A stretch of 52,163 bases of DNA, from the NCBI RefSeq assembly GCF_000759775.1, contig NZ_BBMY01000019.1, positions 1-52,163 of the forward strand. The letters run 5' to 3'. Below are positions 12,366 through 23,321 of the stretch, piece by piece. The first letter of the stretch is position 1, and each line of letters opens with the position of its first letter. A model generated the notes under the pieces. That model made no database searches and was not told the origin of the DNA. It worked only from the letters and a program-made list of their open reading frames with translations. Origin of the DNA: Escherichia albertii NBRC 107761 = DSM 17582. Its GTDB lineage: Bacteria > Pseudomonadota > Gammaproteobacteria > Enterobacterales > Enterobacteriaceae. Position numbers and translations under genes: made by a program.

Positions 12366-13598
12366 TTATACGTAGGGGGCTATTTCCCAGCCTGTACGGC
12401 AATCGGTAAAGAGACCTTGTGGACAGCGTCCTAATGTCACCCGCGTCGCCTGCTGCCAGCTAGCGAAATCAGTAATCGCCTGGCGCAGTCCTTTTTGAAG
12501 AGGAGCCGTCTGTTTGATGCCATCCTGTAACCAGAGGGAGATAATTTCAAGAACACCCGCCTGACGATGCATTTTGGCATCCATTCGCCCGACTAATTGC
12601 CCACGGTGTAATAACGGTAGAACGAAATAGCCATACTGACGTTTGGGCGCTGGCGTGTAGCACTCGAGCCGATAGCTAAAATCAAAGAGTTGCTCTGCGC
12701 GTTTGCGATCCCAGACAACAGGATCAAAAGGGGACAACACCACGCTGTGCGTTGCAATGAGATTTCCTGCGAGCGCGCGTTCCAGCAGCGGCAATAAATC
12801 GGCATGCAGCCAAAGATTTCCCAACTTTTCAACATGCAGAGCAATGATTTGCCGCTGTTCAGCCCGCATATCGCGCCAATTCCCCAACGCCGGGCGCTTC
12901 AGTCGATAGTAATCGACCAGCCACTGTTCTCGAAAGATTCCCAGACTACGCGCACTATTATCCAGCATGGCAATTTCAGCTTCCGCTTGCGAAATGAGAT
13001 CACGTTCGTCATCCCAATGCGGCATGACGCGATGGGTTAAATCATAGACACGCTGGAAATTGCGCCGTTCAACCACCATCACCTTCCCAGCGGTAAATAG
13101 TCCTTCCAGATGCCGTTTATGCGGCTTCCACTCCCACCAGCCGCTCGCTCCTGTACGCGGATGTTCAAAATCGGCTGAGCGAACCGGTCCGTTATCCTGA
13201 ATATGCTGAATTAGCTGTTCTATTTCTGCCACATGTTCCTGCATCCAGGTGTCTTTGTATTTCCAGCCCATTTTCTCAGGTGCCAACATTCGATGGCGAA
13301 TGAGATGGAAATCGCTACGCGGCATAAAGCAGGCTTCATGCGCCCAGTATTCCATTAATTCACCACGTACCAGCGACTCATCCAACCACTGCGGGGGATA
13401 ATGCCCCAGACGGCTGAAAAGCACCAGATAGGGACTACGCGCCACGATATTTATGGTGTCGATTTGCAACAGAGACATGCGAGAAATCGTCGCCAGGATA
13501 TCCCCCGGCAACGCACGGCTGCGGGATTTTGTTAACAAGCCTTGCGCGGCAAGGTGCAGATTACGTGCATCGGTAAGGGAAAGGTGCGGCAGCGACAT
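12366..13598 (-). CDS. ycaQ: interstrand-crosslink DNA glycosylase YcaQ
   Basis: YcaQ (AlkX, HTH_42 family) unhooks N7-guanine interstrand crosslinks made by nitrogen-mustard-type agents. The 410 residues match K-12. The family's catalytic Q-x-D motif is present as Q45-I46-D47 in SLLQIDTINIVARSP. Repeated winged-helix units follow. It stands between ycaR and lpxK with short gaps and reads in the same direction as both. Its start is ATG at 13598. Confidence 0.95.
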   Translation of the reverse strand: MSLPHLSLTDARNLHLAAQGLLTKSRSRALPGDILATISRMSLLQIDTINIVARSPYLVLFSRLGHYPPQWLDESLVRGELMEYWAHEACFMPRSDFHLIRHRMLAPEKMGWKYKDTWMQEHVAEIEQLIQHIQDNGPVRSADFEHPRTGASGWWEWKPHKRHLEGLFTAGKVMVVERRNFQRVYDLTHRVMPHWDDERDLISQAEAEIAMLDNSARSLGIFREQWLVDYYRLKRPALGNWRDMRAEQRQIIALHVEKLGNLWLHADLLPLLERALAGNLIATHSVVLSPFDPVVWDRKRAEQLFDFSYRLECYTPAPKRQYGYFVLPLLHRGQLVGRMDAKMHRQAGVLEIISLWLQDGIKQTAPLQKGLRQAITDFASWQQATRVTLGRCPQGLFTDCRTGWEIAPYV

Positions 13599-13634
13599 TC
13601 ATGGCTCCATCAATTGAACGCTGCCGTGGCGAAA

Positions 13635-14621
13635 TTAGTTGCCAGAAGCCAGCGAAGAAAGTTGCGCGAGCAGTTCGTCTGGTTCATCGCCCGTAAGCCG
13701 CGCATCAACGGGCAAATACCACCAGTTATCTTCCGCAAAAGCACGGCATTTCACCGCATCTTTTTCCGTCATGACCAGCGTCTGCCCGGCGCTTAACAAC
13801 GCACTAACCCCCGCATGATCAAGGAACTGATGATCGGCCAGCGCGACACATTTCTCCGGTTGAACCCCGCACATCTTCAGCGTAGCGAAAAAGCGCGGTG
13901 GGTGACCAATTCCAGCCATCGCCACCACATGTTCCAGTTGTGCGACATCACTACGAGCACCGGTACGCAAATTTATCGCCTGACCGGGTATAAGATACAT
14001 TGGAATTTCACCACTGCGCGGTACTCCACCGTTGACAATAACCGCATCAACCGATTTTAAGCGACTGGCTCGCTCACGCATTGGCCCCGCAGGCAACCAC
14101 CAACCATTACCAAAGCGACGCACGCCGTCAATAACGACAATCTCCACATCCCGCGCCAGACGATAATGCTGTAAACCGTCGTCAGTCACGATAATTTGCA
14201 CATCGGGATGTTGCGCCAGAATCGCTTTTACCGCATCAGAACGTACAGGAGAAACCGCAACGGGCGCACCAGTACGCTGATAAATCAGTACAGGTTCATC
14301 GCCTGCCTGTGTGGTGGTAGTATCTGCCGACAGCAACAACGGATACGACTCAGCTTTACCACCATAACCGCGGGACACGACACCAACATGAATACCACGT
14401 TGTTGCAGTTGTTCCACCAGCCAGATAACAACCGGCGTTTTTCCGTTGCCGCCTGCAGTCAGGTTTCCAACCACGACCACAGGCACCGGAGCGCGCCAGG
14501 CGCGTTTCAGTTTTAATTTATAGCAAAGGCGGATAGCGCCACTCACCAGGCCATACAGCCAGGAGAGTGGCAGCAACAGCCGCCACAGAGGAGATTCACC
14601 AGACCAGATTTTTTCGATCAT
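13635..14621 (-). CDS. lpxK: lipid A 4'-kinase LpxK
   Basis: LpxK phosphorylates the 4' position of the tetraacyldisaccharide 1-phosphate precursor of lipid A at the inner face of the cytoplasmic membrane. The 328 residues match K-12. A hydrophobic N-terminal segment (about 10-33) anchors it. The P-loop is TAGGNGKT at residues 55-62, and [10 protein letters not shown] carries the DDGxQH motif of the family. The ATG at 14621 overlaps the msbA stop at 14618 by four bases, which links kinase and lipid A flippase expression. Confidence 0.97.
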   Translation of the reverse strand: MIEKIWSGESPLWRLLLPLSWLYGLVSGAIRLCYKLKLKRAWRAPVPVVVVGNLTAGGNGKTPVVIWLVEQLQQRGIHVGVVSRGYGGKAESYPLLLSADTTTTQAGDEPVLIYQRTGAPVAVSPVRSDAVKAILAQHPDVQIIVTDDGLQHYRLARDVEIVVIDGVRRFGNGWWLPAGPMRERASRLKSVDAVIVNGGVPRSGEIPMYLIPGQAINLRTGARSDVAQLEHVVAMAGIGHPPRFFATLKMCGVQPEKCVALADHQFLDHAGVSALLSAGQTLVMTEKDAVKCRAFAEDNWWYLPVDARLTGDEPDELLAQLSSLASGN

Positions 14622-16366
14622 TGGCCAAACTGCATTTTGTGAAGTTGCGCGTAGACGCCACGGTGCTCCAGCAAATCGTTGTGCGTACCACGCTCCACAA
14701 TAACCCCGTCCTCAACGACCACGATTTCGTCTGCTTTCTCGATGGTAGACAAGCGGTGGGCAATCACTAATGAAGTACGGTTTTTCTGCAGCTCATCCAA
14801 CGCCGCCTGAATTGCACGTTCAGATTCGGTATCCAGCGCCGAAGTGGCTTCATCAAGGATCAATATCGGGCTGTCACGCAACAAAGCCCGGGCGATGGCA
14901 ATACGCTGACGCTGACCACCGGAGAGCAACACACCGTTTTCACCAATTACCGTATCAAGACCTTTATCCATCTTATTGATAAAGTCCATGGCATAGGCCA
15001 TACGCGCCGCTTCTTCAATTTGCTCACGGCTATACTGTTCAGTACGCGCATAAGCAATGTTGTTGGCAACCGTATCGTTAAACAGATGAACATTCTGCGA
15101 CACCAGCGCAACCTGATTACGTAACGATGTCAGAGTATATTCGCGCAGATCGTGACCATCCATCAGGATCTCGCCTTCCTCAATATCGTAAAAACGGGTA
15201 ATCAGGCTGGCGATAGTCGACTTACCCGACCCAGAACGCCCGACCAGCGCGACTGTTTTCCCTGCCGGAATTTTCAGGTTGATATTACGCAACGCAGGAA
15301 CATCACGCCCAGGATAGGTAAAGGTAACGTTGCGGAATTCCACATCGCCGGTGGCACGTTCAATCTCTCGTTTACCTTCGTCTTTCTCTTGTTCACTATC
15401 CAGAATGGTGAACAACGTCTGACAAGCGGCCATACCGCGCTGGAACTGAGCGTTAACGTTGGTCAACGATTTCAGCGGACGCATTAACGCAATCATCGAA
15501 GAGAAAACGACAGTAATCGTACCGGCAGTCAGGCTATCCATGACGCTTGGGAAGCTCGCCGCATACAGAACAAAGGCCAGCGCCAAAGAGGCGATCAGCT
15601 GAATGATCGGATCAGAGATAGACGATGCAGATACCATCTTCATCCCCTGCAGACGCATCTTGTTGCTGACTTTATCAAAACGCTTCGTTTCTACTTCCTG
15701 ACCACCAAAAATCAACACCTCTTTGTGGCCTTTCAGCATCTGTTCCGCACTGGTAGTCACCTGCCCCATGGTGTTCTGCATGTTCTTACTAATGCTGCGG
15801 AAACGCTTAGAAACAATACGGATTGCAATCGAGACAATCGGCGCCAGCACAATCAAAATAATTGACAGCTGCCAGCTGTAATAGAACATCATGGCGAACA
15901 GGCCAATAATGGATGCGCCTTCACGCACCACTGTAATCAGCGCACCAGAAGATGACGAAGCAACCTGTTCGGAATCATATGTGATACGTGACAACAGTGT
16001 TCCGGTTGACTGTTTGTCAAAAAATGACACCGGCATTCCCATCATATGGCCAAACAGACGGCGACGCATGGTCATTACCACTTTGCCCGATACCCAGGAG
16101 ATGCAGTAGCTGGAGATATAGCTGGTGATACCACGTAAAATCATCAGACCAATAACCACCAGCGGCATCCACATCAGCACGGAGCGATCTGTTTTACCAA
16201 AGCCATCATCAAGAAGTGGCTTAAGGAGCGATAACATGAAGGTATCGCTGGCTGCGTTGAGGATTAACGCTACGCCCGCCACGATCAGACCCGCTTTAAA
16301 GGGCGCAATGGTTGGCCACAGTCGGCGGAATGTCTGCCACGTAGAGAGATCTTTGTCGTTATGCAT
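14618..16366 (-). CDS. msbA: lipid A flippase MsbA
   Basis: MsbA is the essential homodimeric ABC exporter that flips core-lipid A across the inner membrane. The 582 residues match K-12. Residues 1 to about 320 hold six membrane helices. The ATPase half has Walker [10 protein letters not shown], the Q-loop [11 protein letters not shown], the signature [10 protein letters not shown], Walker [13 protein letters not shown] and the switch histidine in VIAHRLST. It sits upstream of lpxK with overlapping codons, the usual msbA-lpxK operon. Confidence 0.98.
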   Translation of the reverse strand: MHNDKDLSTWQTFRRLWPTIAPFKAGLIVAGVALILNAASDTFMLSLLKPLLDDGFGKTDRSVLMWMPLVVIGLMILRGITSYISSYCISWVSGKVVMTMRRRLFGHMMGMPVSFFDKQSTGTLLSRITYDSEQVASSSSGALITVVREGASIIGLFAMMFYYSWQLSIILIVLAPIVSIAIRIVSKRFRSISKNMQNTMGQVTTSAEQMLKGHKEVLIFGGQEVETKRFDKVSNKMRLQGMKMVSASSISDPIIQLIASLALAFVLYAASFPSVMDSLTAGTITVVFSSMIALMRPLKSLTNVNAQFQRGMAACQTLFTILDSEQEKDEGKREIERATGDVEFRNVTFTYPGRDVPALRNINLKIPAGKTVALVGRSGSGKSTIASLITRFYDIEEGEILMDGHDLREYTLTSLRNQVALVSQNVHLFNDTVANNIAYARTEQYSREQIEEAARMAYAMDFINKMDKGLDTVIGENGVLLSGGQRQRIAIARALLRDSPILILDEATSALDTESERAIQAALDELQKNRTSLVIAHRLSTIEKADEIVVVEDGVIVERGTHNDLLEHRGVYAQLHKMQFGQ

Positions 16367-16402
16367 TCAAAAAACCAGCATTTGTTGAAATAGCCGCATA
16401 TT

Positions 16403-18667
16403 CTACCCGTTATCCACTGACACGCCAAACCACTGATGATACCAACGAGGTAAAATTTGTTCCCTTAGGCTGCTTACTCTCCAACCTCGCGCAGAAAAAT
16501 TGACTGTTATTTGCCCCTGATGTGGGGTATCCGGCCATTGATAACCCTGTTGTTGATAGCGATGCTTAACTTTGTTCGAAGGCAATCGCCATGCGTTATA
16601 GCGTGATGCTGACGCCAGCGCCACCTTGCCATTCACTCGTTGAATGAATGGCAATGATGATGACGTATTACTGCCGTGATGAGGCACCTGGAGTAATGTT
16701 GCCTGCAACTGCGTCCAGTAACGACTTAGCATTTTTTGTTCAGCCGATGCTTCAATATCGCCAGTCAAAAGAATGCTATATGTTCCATCATCAATCTTAA
16801 CCACGCAGGAATGGTTATTTCCTTTGTCATCACTACCAGGCAAGGGCCAATGAGCACTAAAGCGCAATCCTTGCCATTGCCACGCTTCACCACGTGCACA
16901 GGGCTGGTGATGCTCCCAGTTTAATGGGCTTCTGACCCATAACGTCGGCCAGGTATGCAATATTGAGTCCAGCCCTCCCCTATGATCCAAATGCTCGTGG
17001 CTAAGAATGATGCCTTCCGGTTCAATATTATGCCAACGCAGCCAGGGGATAATCAGTTGTTGCCCACTATCCCCCTCCGGCCAGGCCAGTCCCGTATCAT
17101 AGAGAATCGCTTTGCCATTTCTGGCTATCACCGTTGCCAGCCCTTGCCCGACATCAAGCATGTACACCTGCCATTCATCAGGCCGGGGTTTTTGCCATAG
17201 CGGCCAGCACATCATAATTCCTCCAGCCAGACACACCGCAGGCAGCGTCCTCCATGCGTTGAATCGCCATATAATCAACAATAGCCACGGAGAAAATGAC
17301 AGCCATTGCCAGCGTTCAGCAATATTGATCCATCCTTCGGGTAAATTTTTTAACGCCCAAAAGAGTAAGGCTAACGAACGGTCAGCAATAAGCCAAAGCC
17401 ACTGTTCCACGATGATCGGTCCGCTTAAATGCACAATCATCGCGGCAAGGATCAATGGGACCGAAATAAATGTCACCAAGGGAATTGCAAACAAATTCGC
17501 CAGAAATGAGGTCAGACTAATACCGTGAAACATGACGATTTGTATTGGTAGTAACAGGAGCGTTATTCCCAACTGCAGATGGATGAGTGAAACGGCTGTG
17601 CGCAAGGTGGGCGGCAGCGACCAGACAGGACAGGGAAACCACTGATACCAGAAAATTAGCGCAGCCACTGCAGCGGCAGAGAGCCACAAGCTTTGCGAAA
17701 GAATAGCAACGGGATCCATCAGTAAAATTGCCGCCAGGCAGCATATCCATACATCCCAACTGCTCCATTGCCTCCCGCTCAACTTAAGCATTCCCCAGGT
17801 CGCGAGCGCCACTACAGTACGCAGTGCTGGCGGCTGCATTCCGGTCAGCCAGGCATAAAAAGCGGCACAGCAAATTCCGCCAATCAATGGCATCTGCCAG
17901 TAAATCCAACGCGAAGGAAGAAAAATTTGCCCCCCGCGAATTAGCCCCGCTGCCAGCAATGCCGCAAAGGCGATATGTAAGCCCGATATCGCCATCAAAT
18001 GCGCCGTACCGGTATTGCGCATAATATTTTTGATTTCTTTAGGCACAGATAACCGTTCGCCCATACCTAAACCAAGAATAACCGCGTTCCACGGATAGGG
18101 TTGCAGAGTCATTTGTAACGACGCCAGATATTGCGCTCGCAGACGACAACCCGGTTCGATGACACTCGCCTGAAGAATGTGCCCGGTTAGCGGCTGGTGC
18201 TGGGCAACAGCAGAACGTTGGCTGTCAAAACCGCCGTCATTAAGTTGACCGTGAACCGCACGTACTTTGAGCTTCATTGCCCATTGCTGCCCGGCACAAA
18301 CCGCTTGCGGCAAATATTCGCCATACAGTGTGATACCTGGCGACGGGAATAGCTGCCGTCCCTGGAGACGGGTAATTTGGCCATAATGAGTGGTCATACC
18401 ATCAGTGGCGGTAATCTCGACGATTACATCCTGCGTCGTGCTGGTTAAGGTTTCTCCTGCCCATAAAATTTGCTTCGCTGCTAATACGCCCCAAAGAAAA
18501 AACAGTAATGTCAGCGATATATAACGGACGGCTTTAACAGAAATAAATGCAAGTACGCAGGCGAAGGCAGTCAGACACGCAAGGGTCAATGTCCCAGGCA
18601 ATTGCGGCAAAATCAGCAGCGGAAAAATTCCGCAAATTATGCATACGCCGACCGTCGTTATTTTCAT
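16403..18667 (-). CDS. ycaI: ComEC/Rec2-family membrane protein YcaI
   Basis: This 754-residue protein has the length and layout of K-12 YcaI. An N-terminal pair of membrane helices and a soluble segment (about 60-190) are followed by the competence domain with many helices (about 215-480). A metallo-beta-lactamase-like domain begins at VYMLDVGQGLATVI and carries SHEHLDHRGGLD, the H-x-H-x-D-H metal motif. In transformable bacteria ComEC forms the DNA entry channel. In Escherichia the protein has been tied to DNA uptake for nutrition, but its role is less clear. It precedes msbA with a 36-base gap and may share its transcript. Confidence 0.94.
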   Translation of the reverse strand: MKITTVGVCIICGIFPLLILPQLPGTLTLACLTAFACVLAFISVKAVRYISLTLLFFLWGVLAAKQILWAGETLTSTTQDVIVEITATDGMTTHYGQITRLQGRQLFPSPGITLYGEYLPQAVCAGQQWAMKLKVRAVHGQLNDGGFDSQRSAVAQHQPLTGHILQASVIEPGCRLRAQYLASLQMTLQPYPWNAVILGLGMGERLSVPKEIKNIMRNTGTAHLMAISGLHIAFAALLAAGLIRGGQIFLPSRWIYWQMPLIGGICCAAFYAWLTGMQPPALRTVVALATWGMLKLSGRQWSSWDVWICCLAAILLMDPVAILSQSLWLSAAAVAALIFWYQWFPCPVWSLPPTLRTAVSLIHLQLGITLLLLPIQIVMFHGISLTSFLANLFAIPLVTFISVPLILAAMIVHLSGPIIVEQWLWLIADRSLALLFWALKNLPEGWINIAERWQWLSFSPWLLLIIWRFNAWRTLPAVCLAGGIMMCWPLWQKPRPDEWQVYMLDVGQGLATVIARNGKAILYDTGLAWPEGDSGQQLIIPWLRWHNIEPEGIILSHEHLDHRGGLDSILHTWPTLWVRSPLNWEHHQPCARGEAWQWQGLRFSAHWPLPGSDDKGNNHSCVVKIDDGTYSILLTGDIEASAEQKMLSRYWTQLQATLLQVPHHGSNTSSSLPFIQRVNGKVALASASRYNAWRLPSNKVKHRYQQQGYQWPDTPHQGQITVNFSARGWRVSSLREQILPRWYHQWFGVSVDNG

Positions 18668-18872
18668 GCACTCCTCCCTGTTTTTGGAAAGTGTGCAATT
18701 TTGTTAAGCGGTTGTCTGGCGGGAGTTTTGCTTTCCCCGAGGCGCGTTCAAAAGAATTTAACGGAAAGGTGAAAACTACACAAAACTCTGCGAAGCAGCT
18801 TCCAGTTCCAGATGACAGAAATGAAAAAAGCACCTGCCAGGTGCTTTTTTCGCGCTCAAGTTTTCTTAAAAC
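18668..18872. promoter_or_regulatory. ihfB-ycaI spacer
   Basis: This 205-base gap between the ihfB stop and the ycaI start contains the ihfB terminator (listed separately) and then an A/T-rich stretch that probably holds the ycaI promoter, read leftwards. I could not fix the -10 and -35 elements. No other gene is visible. Confidence 0.4.
18824..18853 (-). terminator. ihfB intrinsic terminator
   Basis: The stem agcacct/aggtgct (18830-18836 and 18839-18845) is flanked by A and T runs on its two sides. On the minus strand it reads GCACCTGGCAGGTGCTTTTTTC, about 25 bases past the ihfB stop. The flanking runs make it usable from both directions. Confidence 0.85.
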
Positions 18873-19157
18873 TTAACCGTAAATATTGGCGCGATCGCGC
18901 AGTTCTTTACCGGGTTTAAAGTGAGGAACGTATTTTCCTTCCAGTTCCACTTTATCGCCAGTCTTCGGATTACGTCCGGTACGAGGTGCGCGGTAGTGCA
19001 AAGAGAAACTGCCGAAACCGCGGATTTCAATACGCTCGCCCTGCGCAAGAGTCGAGGCCATATGCTCCAGCATCTCTTTTACTGCATCTTCAACCGTTTT
19101 AGCGGGAATGTGCGATTGCTGGGTGGCAAGTCTTTCTATCAATTCTGACTTGGTCAT
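18873..19157 (-). CDS. ihfB: integration host factor beta subunit
   Basis: IhfB pairs with IhfA to form IHF, a sequence-specific DNA-bending protein used in recombination, replication, transcription and the integration of many phages. The 94 residues match K-12 and show the HU-family DNA-binding arm [19 protein letters not shown], with the intercalating proline at the tip. It follows rpsA, with hairpins between them. In K-12 it has its own promoter near the end of rpsA as well as read-through from it. Confidence 0.98.
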
Positions 19158-19210
19158 GATTCCTCCGGTTCCTTAAAGGCAAATTTAGCGGCTGCTGTTG
19201 CTGCATTGAT

Positions 19211-19234
19211 TAAGGGCGGCCGTAGCCGCCCTTA
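19211..19234 (-). terminator. hairpin between rpsA and ihfB
   Basis: A perfect 10-base GC-rich stem (taagggcggc / gccgccctta) with the loop cgta lies about 55 bases upstream of the ihfB start. There is no T-run, so it is either an inefficient terminator or an RNA-stability or processing element. A second, weaker stem (cttcgg/ccgaag at 19285-19290 and 19301-19306, T-rich loop) lies closer to the rpsA stop. Confidence 0.55.
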
Positions 19235-19316
19235 GTGCTTGATTACAGGACGAAACCCGCAATCTGTCAAGTAAACTCAGTAAACTTCGGAATAAAAATC
19301 CCGAAGAGTCAGAGAA

Positions 19317-20990
19317 TTACTCGCCTTTAGCTGCTTTGAAAGCTTCAGCCATTGCGTTGTTGGAGAAGTTTGCATCTTCCTGTTTGTTAACAGTTGCGAT
19401 TGCATCTTTCTCGTCAGCTTCGTCTTTCGCACGAACAGACAGGCTGATTGCGCGGTTTTTACGATCAACGCCAGTGAATTTAGCTTCAACTTCGTCGCCA
19501 ACGCTCAGAACCAGAGTAGCGTCTTCAACGCGGTCACGGGATGCTTCAGAAGCACGCAGGTAACCTTCTACGCCGTCAGCCAGTTCTACGGTTGCGCCTT
19601 TAGCGTCAACTGCAGTTACTTTACCGGTTACGATAGCGCCTTTCTTGTTCAGAGCAACCCAGTTGTTGAACGGATCTTCTGCGAGCTGTTTAACGCCCAG
19701 GGAGATACGTTCACGTTCTGCGTCAACCTGCAGAACAACTGCAGCGATTTCGTCGCCTTTTTTGTATTCACGAACTGCTTCTTCGCCTGCAACGTTCCAG
19801 GAGATGTCAGACAGGTGAACCAGGCCGTCGATGCCGCCGTCCAGGCCGATGAAGATACCGAAGTCAGTGATAGACTTGATTTTACCTTCAACACGATCGC
19901 CCTTGTTGTGGGTTTCCGCGAACTGCTGCCACGGGTTAGCTTTGCACTGTTTCAGACCCAGGGAGATACGACGACGTTCTTCGTCGATATCCAGAACCAT
20001 AACTTCCACTACATCGCCAACGTTAACAACTTTGGACGGGTGGATGTTTTTGTTGGTCCAATCCATTTCGGAAACGTGTACCAGGCCTTCAACGCCTTCT
20101 TCGATTTCAACGAAGCAGCCGTAGTCAGTCAGGTTGGTCACGCGACCAGTCAGTTTGGTACCTTCCGGATAACGTTTAGCGATAGCTACCCACGGATCTT
20201 CGCCCAGCTGTTTCAGGCCCAGGGATACACGGGTACGTTCGCGGTCGAACTTCAGCACTTTAACAGTGATTTCGTCGCCCACATTGACGATTTCGCTCGG
20301 ATGCTTAACGCGTTTCCATGCCATGTCAGTGATGTGCAGCAGGCCGTCAACGCCGCCCAGATCAACGAATGCACCGTAGTCAGTGAGGTTCTTAACGATA
20401 CCTTTAACTTCCATGCCTTCCTGCAGGTTTTCCAGCAGCTGATCGCGCTCTGCGCTGTTTTCGGATTCGATAACGGCACGACGAGAAACAACAACGTTGT
20501 TGCGCTTCTGATCCAGCTTGATTACTTTGAATTCAAGCTCTTTGCCTTCCAGGTGCAGAGTGTCACGCACCGGACGAACGTCTACCAGAGAACCTGGCAG
20601 GAACGCACGAATACCGTTCAGCTCAACAGTGAAGCCGCCCTTAACTTTGCCGTTGATAACACCGGTAACGGTTTCAGCATCTTCGTAAGCTTTTTCCAGC
20701 GTGATCCAGGCTTCGTGACGTTTAGCTTTCTCACGGGACAGCAGAGTTTCACCGAAGCCGTCTTCTACTGCGTCCAGAGCAACGTCAACTTCGTCACCTA
20801 CCTGGATTTCCAGCTCGCCCTGGGCGTTTTTGAACTGCTCAGCCGGGATGGCGGACTCAGATTTCAGACCAGCGTCAACCAGTACTACGTCTTTGTCGAT
20901 AGCAACAACAACGCCACGAACGATAGAACCCGGGCGGGTTTCGATTTCTTTTAAGGACTCTTCAAAGAGTTGAGCAAAAGATTCAGTCAT
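19317..20990 (-). CDS. rpsA: 30S ribosomal protein S1
   Basis: S1 binds mRNA on the 30S subunit and lets it initiate on structured or Shine-Dalgarno-poor messages. The 557 residues match K-12. Six S1 RNA-binding repeats are visible, each with a G-x-V-x-x-I/L...YG-F/C-V/F-D/E core (for example [18 protein letters not shown] and [19 protein letters not shown]). An acidic C-terminal tail follows. It is preceded by cmk with a 110-base leader that is AT-rich around the start and lacks an obvious strong Shine-Dalgarno sequence. That fits the known autogenous control by S1. Confidence 0.98.
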
Positions 20991-21100
20991 GTTTAATCTT
21001 CAGGTTTATATTTAACGTCCACCTAGCTCCGTGCCGGATGGGGTTGTTTAACATACCCGCTGTCATTCCATTGCAACGGGGGTACTGCAAATTCGGTCGC
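20991..21100 (-). promoter_or_regulatory. rpsA leader region
   Basis: This 110-base gap between the cmk stop and the rpsA start corresponds in K-12 to the structured leader through which S1 represses its own translation. The bases just upstream of the ATG (GAAGATTAAAC on the minus strand) contain only a weak GAAG. That is consistent with initiation directed by RNA folding rather than by a strong ribosome-binding site. This is assigned by homology. Confidence 0.5.
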
Positions 21101-21784
21101 TTATGCGAGAGCCAGTTTTTGGCGCGCGTATTGTAGCGCTTTTTCAATCACTTGCTCAATGCTTAAGGTGGTGGAATCCAACACCAGAGCATCGGCTGCC
21201 GGAACCAATGGCGCTACCGCACGGTTACGATCGCGGTCGTCGCGTTCTTTTATCTCGGCCAAAAGGCGCTCAAAGTTAACACTAAAGCCCTTCTCCTGCA
21301 ACTGTAGCATGCGGCGATGCGCACGTTCTTCCGGGGAAGCGTCAAGGAAAATTTTCACTGGCGCATCAGGGAATACCACCGTTCCCATGTCCCGGCCATC
21401 GGCGATCAGTCCGGGTAACTCACGGAATGCGCGCTGTCGACGCAACAGCGCCTCACGCACACGAGGAAATGCCGCCACTTGTGACGCAGCATTCGCCACG
21501 TCCTGAGTGCGAATTTCACCACTGACATCTTCCCCTTCGAGGATCACTTCCAGATTGCCATTGGTCGACACAAAACGCACATCCAGATGGGATGCCAGCG
21601 GCACCAGGGCGTCTTCCGACGCGATATCGACATGATGATGCAATGCCGCCAGCGCCAGTACGCGATAAATTGCACCCGAGTCCAGCAGATGCCATTGCAA
21701 TGCTTCCGCCATAGCCTTACATAAGGTGCCTTTCCCTGCACCGCTTGGGCCATCAATGGTGATTACCGGGGCAATTGCCGTCAT
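21101..21784 (-). CDS. cmk: cytidylate kinase
   Basis: Cmk phosphorylates CMP and dCMP with ATP to recycle pyrimidine nucleotides. The 227 residues match K-12. The P-loop GPSGAGKGT is at residues 12-20, the base-recognition region includes [12 protein letters not shown], and the lid contains the arginines of ERDDRDRNR. In K-12 ycaL lies immediately upstream. Here only 189 bases separate cmk from aroA, so ycaL is missing. Confidence 0.97.
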   Translation of the reverse strand: MTAIAPVITIDGPSGAGKGTLCKAMAEALQWHLLDSGAIYRVLALAALHHHVDIASEDALVPLASHLDVRFVSTNGNLEVILEGEDVSGEIRTQDVANAASQVAAFPRVREALLRRQRAFRELPGLIADGRDMGTVVFPDAPVKIFLDASPEERAHRRMLQLQEKGFSVNFERLLAEIKERDDRDRNRAVAPLVPAADALVLDSTTLSIEQVIEKALQYARQKLALA

Positions 21785-21939
21785 CTTTATCTCCTTAACA
21801 CAGGCGTACTGTTAACATAATCGCCGCGCATTATACGCGCCAACGCCACAAATCGTTAACTCTGCGTGCAAAATACAGAATGATTGAAGTTGATTGTAGA
21901 ATAAATAAGCGACGCAAAATGCCAGAAAAAGTAAGGAAT

Positions 21940-21961
21940 CGCCGCACCGGACGGTGCGGCG
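21940..21961 (-). terminator. GC-rich hairpin after aroA
   Basis: The nine-base stem cgccgcacc/ggtgcggcg with the loop ggac begins 13 bases past the aroA stop. On the minus strand the nearest T-run (CTTTTTC) comes only after a gap, so termination would be moderate at best. This hairpin sits where ycaL would begin in K-12. Confidence 0.5.
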
Positions 21962-21973
21962 GAAAAGAAAAAA

Positions 21974-23251
21974 CTAGAAACTAATCCGCGCCAGTTGTTC
22001 GAAATAATCCGGGAACGTTTTAGCGGTGCATCCTGGGTCGAGAATCGTCACCGGTGTATCTGACAATGCCACCAGCGAAAAACACATCGCCATACGGTGA
22101 TCGTTATAAGTCGCGATTTCAGCAAACCGCAATTTTTCCGGCGGCGTGATGCGGATAAAGTCATTCCCCTCTTCCACTTCCGCACCAACTTTGCGTAGTT
22201 CGGTCGCCATCGCAAACAGACGATCCGTCTCTTTTACGCGCCAGTTATAAATATTGCGTAGCGTGGTAGTGCCTTTTGCAAACAACGCCGTCGTTGCAAT
22301 AGTCATCGCCGCATCAGGGATATGGTTCATATCCATGTCAATAGCGTTCAGTTCGCCACGCGTGCAGGAAATATAATCATCCCCCCAGCTAATGGTCGCC
22401 CCCATTTTTTCCAGCACGTCAGCAAAACGAATATCGCCTTGCATACTGTTGCGTCCAATGCCGGTCACTTTTACTGTACCGCCTTTAACCGCTGCTGCGG
22501 CAAGGAAGTAAGAGGCCGAGGAGGCATCACCTTCCACTAAATAGCTCCCCGGAGATTGGTAAGACTGCCCGCCTTTCACCACAAACTGTTGGTAGTGCTG
22601 ATTTTCAATCTCAACACCAAACGCTTTCATCATGTTCAGCGTGATATCAATATAAGGCTTAGAGACCAGATCGCCTTTAATGCGAATGACCGTATCTTGC
22701 GACGCAAGCGGCGCAGTCATTAATAATGCGGTGAGAAACTGACTGGAAACAGAGCCGTCAACTTCAACGTTGCCGCCGATGAAACCGCCCAGTAAACGCA
22801 ACGGTGGATAATTCTCTTGTTCCTGGTAAGTGATTTTCGCTCCGCCCTGGCGCAGCGCATCCACCAGGTGACCAATCGGGCGTTCTTTCATGCGTGGCTC
22901 GCCGGTCAGAATAATATCATTGTGTCCCAAGCAAAGTGCCGCAGCCAGTGGACGCATTGCCGTTCCGGCATTACCGAGAAATAACTCCAACGCGCCTTCA
23001 GCATGTAATGGGCCACCATTGCCGATGATTTCGCAACGCGTATGCTCGGCAGAAAGCGTATAGCTTACCCCTAACGCCTTTAACGCATTAAGCATATGGC
23101 GAACATCATCGCTATCCAGCAGATTGGTTAATACTGTTTTGCCGTGTGCTAATGCCGCCAATAATAAAGCGCGGTTAGATACGCTCTTGGAACCAGGCAG
23201 ATTAATCGTACCATCGACACGAGCGACAGGTTGTAACGTCAGGGATTCCAT
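21974..23251 (-). CDS. aroA: EPSP synthase AroA
   Basis: AroA transfers the enolpyruvyl group of PEP to shikimate 3-phosphate, the sixth step of the shikimate pathway and the target of glyphosate. The protein has 425 residues. [10 protein letters not shown] carries the substrate-binding Lys22, [13 protein letters not shown] is the PEP/glyphosate loop, and [10 protein letters not shown] contains the catalytic Asp. The C-terminus reads EQLARISF and stops, whereas K-12 AroA ends in ISQAA (427 residues). Numerous other substitutions relative to K-12 make this one of the more divergent host proteins here. It is the second gene of the serC-aroA operon, separated from serC by a terminator-like hairpin. 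Confidence 0.96.
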   Translation of the reverse strand: MESLTLQPVARVDGTINLPGSKSVSNRALLLAALAHGKTVLTNLLDSDDVRHMLNALKALGVSYTLSAEHTRCEIIGNGGPLHAEGALELFLGNAGTAMRPLAAALCLGHNDIILTGEPRMKERPIGHLVDALRQGGAKITYQEQENYPPLRLLGGFIGGNVEVDGSVSSQFLTALLMTAPLASQDTVIRIKGDLVSKPYIDITLNMMKAFGVEIENQHYQQFVVKGGQSYQSPGSYLVEGDASSASYFLAAAAVKGGTVKVTGIGRNSMQGDIRFADVLEKMGATISWGDDYISCTRGELNAIDMDMNHIPDAAMTIATTALFAKGTTTLRNIYNWRVKETDRLFAMATELRKVGAEVEEGNDFIRITPPEKLRFAEIATYNDHRMAMCFSLVALSDTPVTILDPGCTAKTFPDYFEQLARISF

Positions 23252-23272
23252 GAACTCAACTCTCTACAACAG

Positions 23273-23302
23273 AAATAAAAACCCCACAGTCTGGCTGTGG
23301 GG
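23273..23302 (-). terminator. serC-aroA intercistronic terminator
   Basis: The stem ccccacag/ctgtgggg (23282-23289 and 23295-23302) is followed on the minus strand by TTTTTATT. It lies between serC and aroA. In E. coli this operon is known to have a partial terminator here that sets aroA expression below that of serC. Confidence 0.85.
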
Positions 23303-23321
23303 ATTAAGCAAAATTTCGGCA

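Noticed and set aside
19815-20954. A 379-codon open frame antisense to rpsA
   Set aside because: Same cause: biased codons of a highly expressed gene leave few stops on the other strand. Nothing supports expression.
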